Origin: Bacteroidota bacterium
GTDB taxonomy: Bacteria > Bacteroidota > Ignavibacteria > Ignavibacteriales > Ignavibacteriaceae
DNA: 7,803 nt
Assembly (NCBI GenBank): GCA_021796135.1
Contig: JAJYOQ010000184.1
Location: forward strand, 1-7,803
Reading direction: 5' to 3'
Shown: one piece after another, positions 6,245-7,803 of the stretch
Position numbering within the stretch: position 1 is the first letter of the stretch
Layout of the letters: the number at the start of each line of letters is the position of its first letter
Made by a program: the position numbers and the translations under genes
Notes under the pieces: model-generated
Databases searched by the model: none
The model's input: the letters and a program-made list of their open reading frames with translations, nothing else
What the model was told of the DNA's origin: nothing

Positions 6245-6277
6245 GAAAGGCTCTTTTTACGTAACTTGAATTAATAA
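6181..6277 (+). repeat. intergenic direct repeat, copy 1 (before the peroxiredoxin gene)
   Basis: This copy pairs with 6843-6931. Its first part (6181-6218) matches 6843-6880 at 29 of 38 ungapped positions and is rich in TGGAG-like units. Its last part (6254-6277) matches 6908-6931 at 22 of 24 positions and contains CGTAACTTGARTTAATAA. The middle differs in length by 8 bases. The copy ends 21 bases before the peroxiredoxin start codon, so it may carry that gene's promoter. Confidence 0.65.
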
Positions 6278-6298
6278 AAAATATTTAGGAGAACCATA

Positions 6299-6823
6299 AT
6301 GAGAACTAAAAGCTTGTTTTATGTTTTTGTTTTGTTTGTATCCATTTCGTCTTTTGTTTTCGCAGAAAAACCGAAGGAATTGAAAATCGGGATGAAAGCA
6401 CCGAATTTTAAGTTGGAAGATTCATACGGTAAATCTTACACTTTATCTTCTTACAAGGGTAAAATGCCAGTGATTGTTTACTTTTATCCCAAGGCAGGTA
6501 CAGCTGGGTGTACAAAAGAGGCATGCGGAATCAGAGACGATTGGGGAAAATTCCAAAAAGAAAAAATTCAGGTACTTGGAATAAGTGTTGATACTAAACC
6601 AGAAATAAAAAAATTTATTAAAGACAACAATCTAAATTTCCCATTGCTTTCCGATGCAAGCACAAAAGTATCTAAGTCTTATGGTGTTTATGGAAAAGGC
6701 GGATACGACAACAGGGTAACATTTATCGTAGATAAAAACGGAATAATCAGAAAGATTATTAATGTCACTAATATAGAGAAACATGCAAAAGAAGTTTATG
6801 ATTTTGCATCTAAGCTGAGGTAG
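6299..6823 (+). CDS. exported PrxQ/BCP-type thiol peroxidase
   Basis: This 174-residue peroxiredoxin of the AhpC/TSA superfamily, BCP/PrxQ subgroup, reduces H2O2 and organic peroxides through a reactive cysteine. Residues 1-22 (MRTKSLFYVF...FVFA) form a clear signal peptide, so it should act in the periplasm or as a secreted protein, unlike the usual cytoplasmic Bcp. The mature part starts with the family's ...GMKAPNFKLED. The active site is YPKAGTAGCTKEAC (63-76): Pro64, Thr68, peroxidatic Cys71, and Cys76 five residues on as the PrxQ-type resolving cysteine. Arg139 in NRVTFIVDKNG is the conserved active-site arginine. Without the signal it has the usual ~150 residues. AGGAG at 6287-6291 fits the start. 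It is flanked on both sides by copies of an intergenic repeat and is probably transcribed on its own. An exported thioredoxin-like reductant would be needed; none is seen here. Confidence 0.92.
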   Translation: MRTKSLFYVFVLFVSISSFVFAEKPKELKIGMKAPNFKLEDSYGKSYTLSSYKGKMPVIVYFYPKAGTAGCTKEACGIRDDWGKFQKEKIQVLGISVDTKPEIKKFIKDNNLNFPLLSDASTKVSKSYGVYGKGGYDNRVTFIVDKNGIIRKIINVTNIEKHAKEVYDFASKLR

Positions 6824-6976
6824 TGGGGCAACAGTAATGGGGTGGTGGAACAATGGAGAAATGGAATTGACCAATTTTTTCGAATTTTGGGTTATTTCAA
6901 AAAGATATTTTTGCGTAACTTGAGTTAATAATATAAAAAATTCAGATACATTTTATAATCAACAATCAATAACTTA
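6824..6976 (+). repeat. intergenic direct repeat, copy 2, and spacer before prc
   Basis: The repeat proper is 6843-6931 and starts soon after the peroxiredoxin stop. It keeps the TGGTGGA and AATGGAG units and the terminal CGTAACTTGARTTAATAA block of copy 1, but lacks the bases that form the 3' arm of copy 1's long hairpin. A short A/T stem, CAAAAA-GATA-TTTTTG (6898-6913), precedes the shared block. Downstream, TATAAT at 6954-6959 could be a -10 box for prc, but no -35 box sits at the right distance. Confidence 0.6.
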
Positions 6977-7803
6977 ATGAAGAAACCTTCGAGAAAACTT
7001 ATGAAGAAGATCCTTGCAATAGCAATAATTTTACTTGCTGCAAATATTTTTTTAGCGCGAACATTTTACTTTAAGAACGACCCTCCGATTTCGCAGGACA
7101 CTTCAAAAGTTATTGAGCCGGCTAAATATCTTTCAAGCGAAGATGAAATAATAAATACAATATTGACCAGGTATCATTATAGTAAATTTAGATTAGATGA
7201 TTCCCTGTCAAATGTAATTTTCAACCGGTATTTAAAATCTATTGATTACAATAGAAGCTATTTCCTTGCTTCCGATATCGATAATTTTGATAAGTACAGA
7301 TTCCAACTTGATGATGACATAAAAGACGGCAACCTACTCCCTGCTTACAAAATTTTTAACGTATTCCGTCAGCGGGTAAATGAAAGACTTGATTACGCAG
7401 AAGGATTATTGAAGAAGGAATTTGATTTCAATAAAAAAGAATCACTGCAGTTAGATAGAGATAAAGCGCCCTGGGCAAAAGATACTACAGAGCTTAACGA
7501 ACTTTGGCGCAAAAAAGTAAAGAATGATGCTTTAAATTTATTATTAACCGGTAAGAAATGGTCTGACATTCAAAGTCTTTTAACCAAACGTTATGAAAAT
7601 GTAAGGCGCAGTGTAATGCAGACACAAAGCGAAGATGTTTTTCAGCTATTTGAAAATTCCTTTACTGAATCTATTGACCCGCATACAGATTATTTTTCAC
7701 CTGCAACTTCAGAAAACTTTAAAATTGATATGAGCAGGTCATTAGAAGGCATCGGTGCATCCCTTCAGTCAGAAGATGATTACACAAAAATAGCCGAAGT
7801 TAT
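6977..7803 (+). CDS. prc: tail-specific (C-terminal processing) protease Prc/Tsp, 5' part
   Basis: The gene is cut by the window's right edge, with about 275 codons present. The product matches the N-terminal half of E. coli Prc (Tsp), a periplasmic S41 protease that trims or degrades envelope proteins from their C-termini. Seen here: a basic start and one hydrophobic segment (about 11-30), with no clean signal-peptidase site, so it may stay anchored. Then come landmarks shared with Prc, given as they read here: HYSKFRLDDSLS (67-78), IFNRYLKSIDY (81-91), LDRDKAPW (159-166), ELNELW (172-177), TQSEDVF (216-222), DPHTDYFSP (234-242) and SLEGIGASLQ (255-264). These cover the Tsp N-terminal helical domain and the beginning of the PDZ domain. 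The Ser/Lys catalytic dyad would lie beyond the edge. The frame opens after a TAA at 6956. The ATG at 6977 is the first; 7001 (MKKILAIAIILL) is an equally good start, and neither has a clear Shine-Dalgarno site. Confidence 0.92.
   Translation, partial: MKKPSRKLMKKILAIAIILLAANIFLARTFYFKNDPPISQDTSKVIEPAKYLSSEDEIINTILTRYHYSKFRLDDSLSNVIFNRYLKSIDYNRSYFLASDIDNFDKYRFQLDDDIKDGNLLPAYKIFNVFRQRVNERLDYAEGLLKKEFDFNKKESLQLDRDKAPWAKDTTELNELWRKKVKNDALNLLLTGKKWSDIQSLLTKRYENVRRSVMQTQSEDVFQLFENSFTESIDPHTDYFSPATSENFKIDMSRSLEGIGASLQSEDDYTKIAEV

Noticed and set aside
6177..6258. Standard intrinsic terminator after purB
   Set aside because: The hairpin is long and weak in GC, and the T-run starts about 10 bases after it. 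Reported as a hairpin of unknown role.
6632..6874. 80-codon minus-strand ORF across the end of the peroxiredoxin gene
   Set aside because: It is mostly antisense to conserved peroxiredoxin codons, and its start lies in the repeat element.
6181..6931. Composite transposon or IS around the peroxiredoxin gene
   Set aside because: The flanking repeats are short, diverged and in direct orientation, and no transposase or target duplication is visible.

Overview
The window looks like chromosomal DNA of a Gram-negative bacterium with low to moderate GC. The gene content (B. subtilis-type PurB, PlsY, single-PDZ HtrA, long-form Prc/Tsp protease), the AT-rich genes and the missing Shine-Dalgarno sequence before plsY suggest the Bacteroidota/Chlorobi/Ignavibacteria side of the tree. 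That placement is tentative, because no marker such as rRNA is present.

Layout. Positions 1-112 hold the 3' end of a plus-strand gene I cannot name. Positions 113-316 have no intact gene, but 200-316 read like a fragment of a membrane protein. Positions 317-2657 (minus strand) hold a two-gene redox operon. The first gene is an exported di-heme peroxidase of the CcpA/MauG superfamily. The second, 10 bases downstream, is an exported one-heme cytochrome fused to an outer-membrane beta-barrel, resembling the Cyc2 iron-oxidase type. A good TTGACA-17-TACATT promoter lies just upstream. This block is clearly richer in GC than the rest of the window.

Positions 2658-3019 form a divergent intergenic region. 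It carries the peroxidase promoter plus a stretch with several small inverted repeats and a doubtful 74-codon ORF. Positions 3020-6136 (plus strand) are a tight operon: a divergent PlsY-like membrane acyltransferase, an HtrA/DegS-like periplasmic serine protease, and adenylosuccinate lyase (PurB), whose start overlaps the end of the protease gene. An exported PrxQ/BCP-type peroxiredoxin follows at 6299-6823. The window ends inside a tail-specific protease (Prc/Tsp) gene that starts at 6977.

Two related intergenic repeats lie directly in front of the peroxiredoxin and prc genes, ending in a shared CGTAACTTGARTTAATAA block. The first copy can also fold into a long hairpin.

Themes. Apart from PlsY and PurB, every identified gene product is exported. 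The set covers envelope protein quality control (HtrA, Prc), peroxide handling (PrxQ, MauG-like peroxidase) and a possible outer-membrane electron conduit. The most interesting items are the MauG-like plus Cyc2-like pair, the PlsY homologue with altered motif 1 residues, and the paired repeats. I found no rRNA, tRNA, CRISPR array or complete mobile element.
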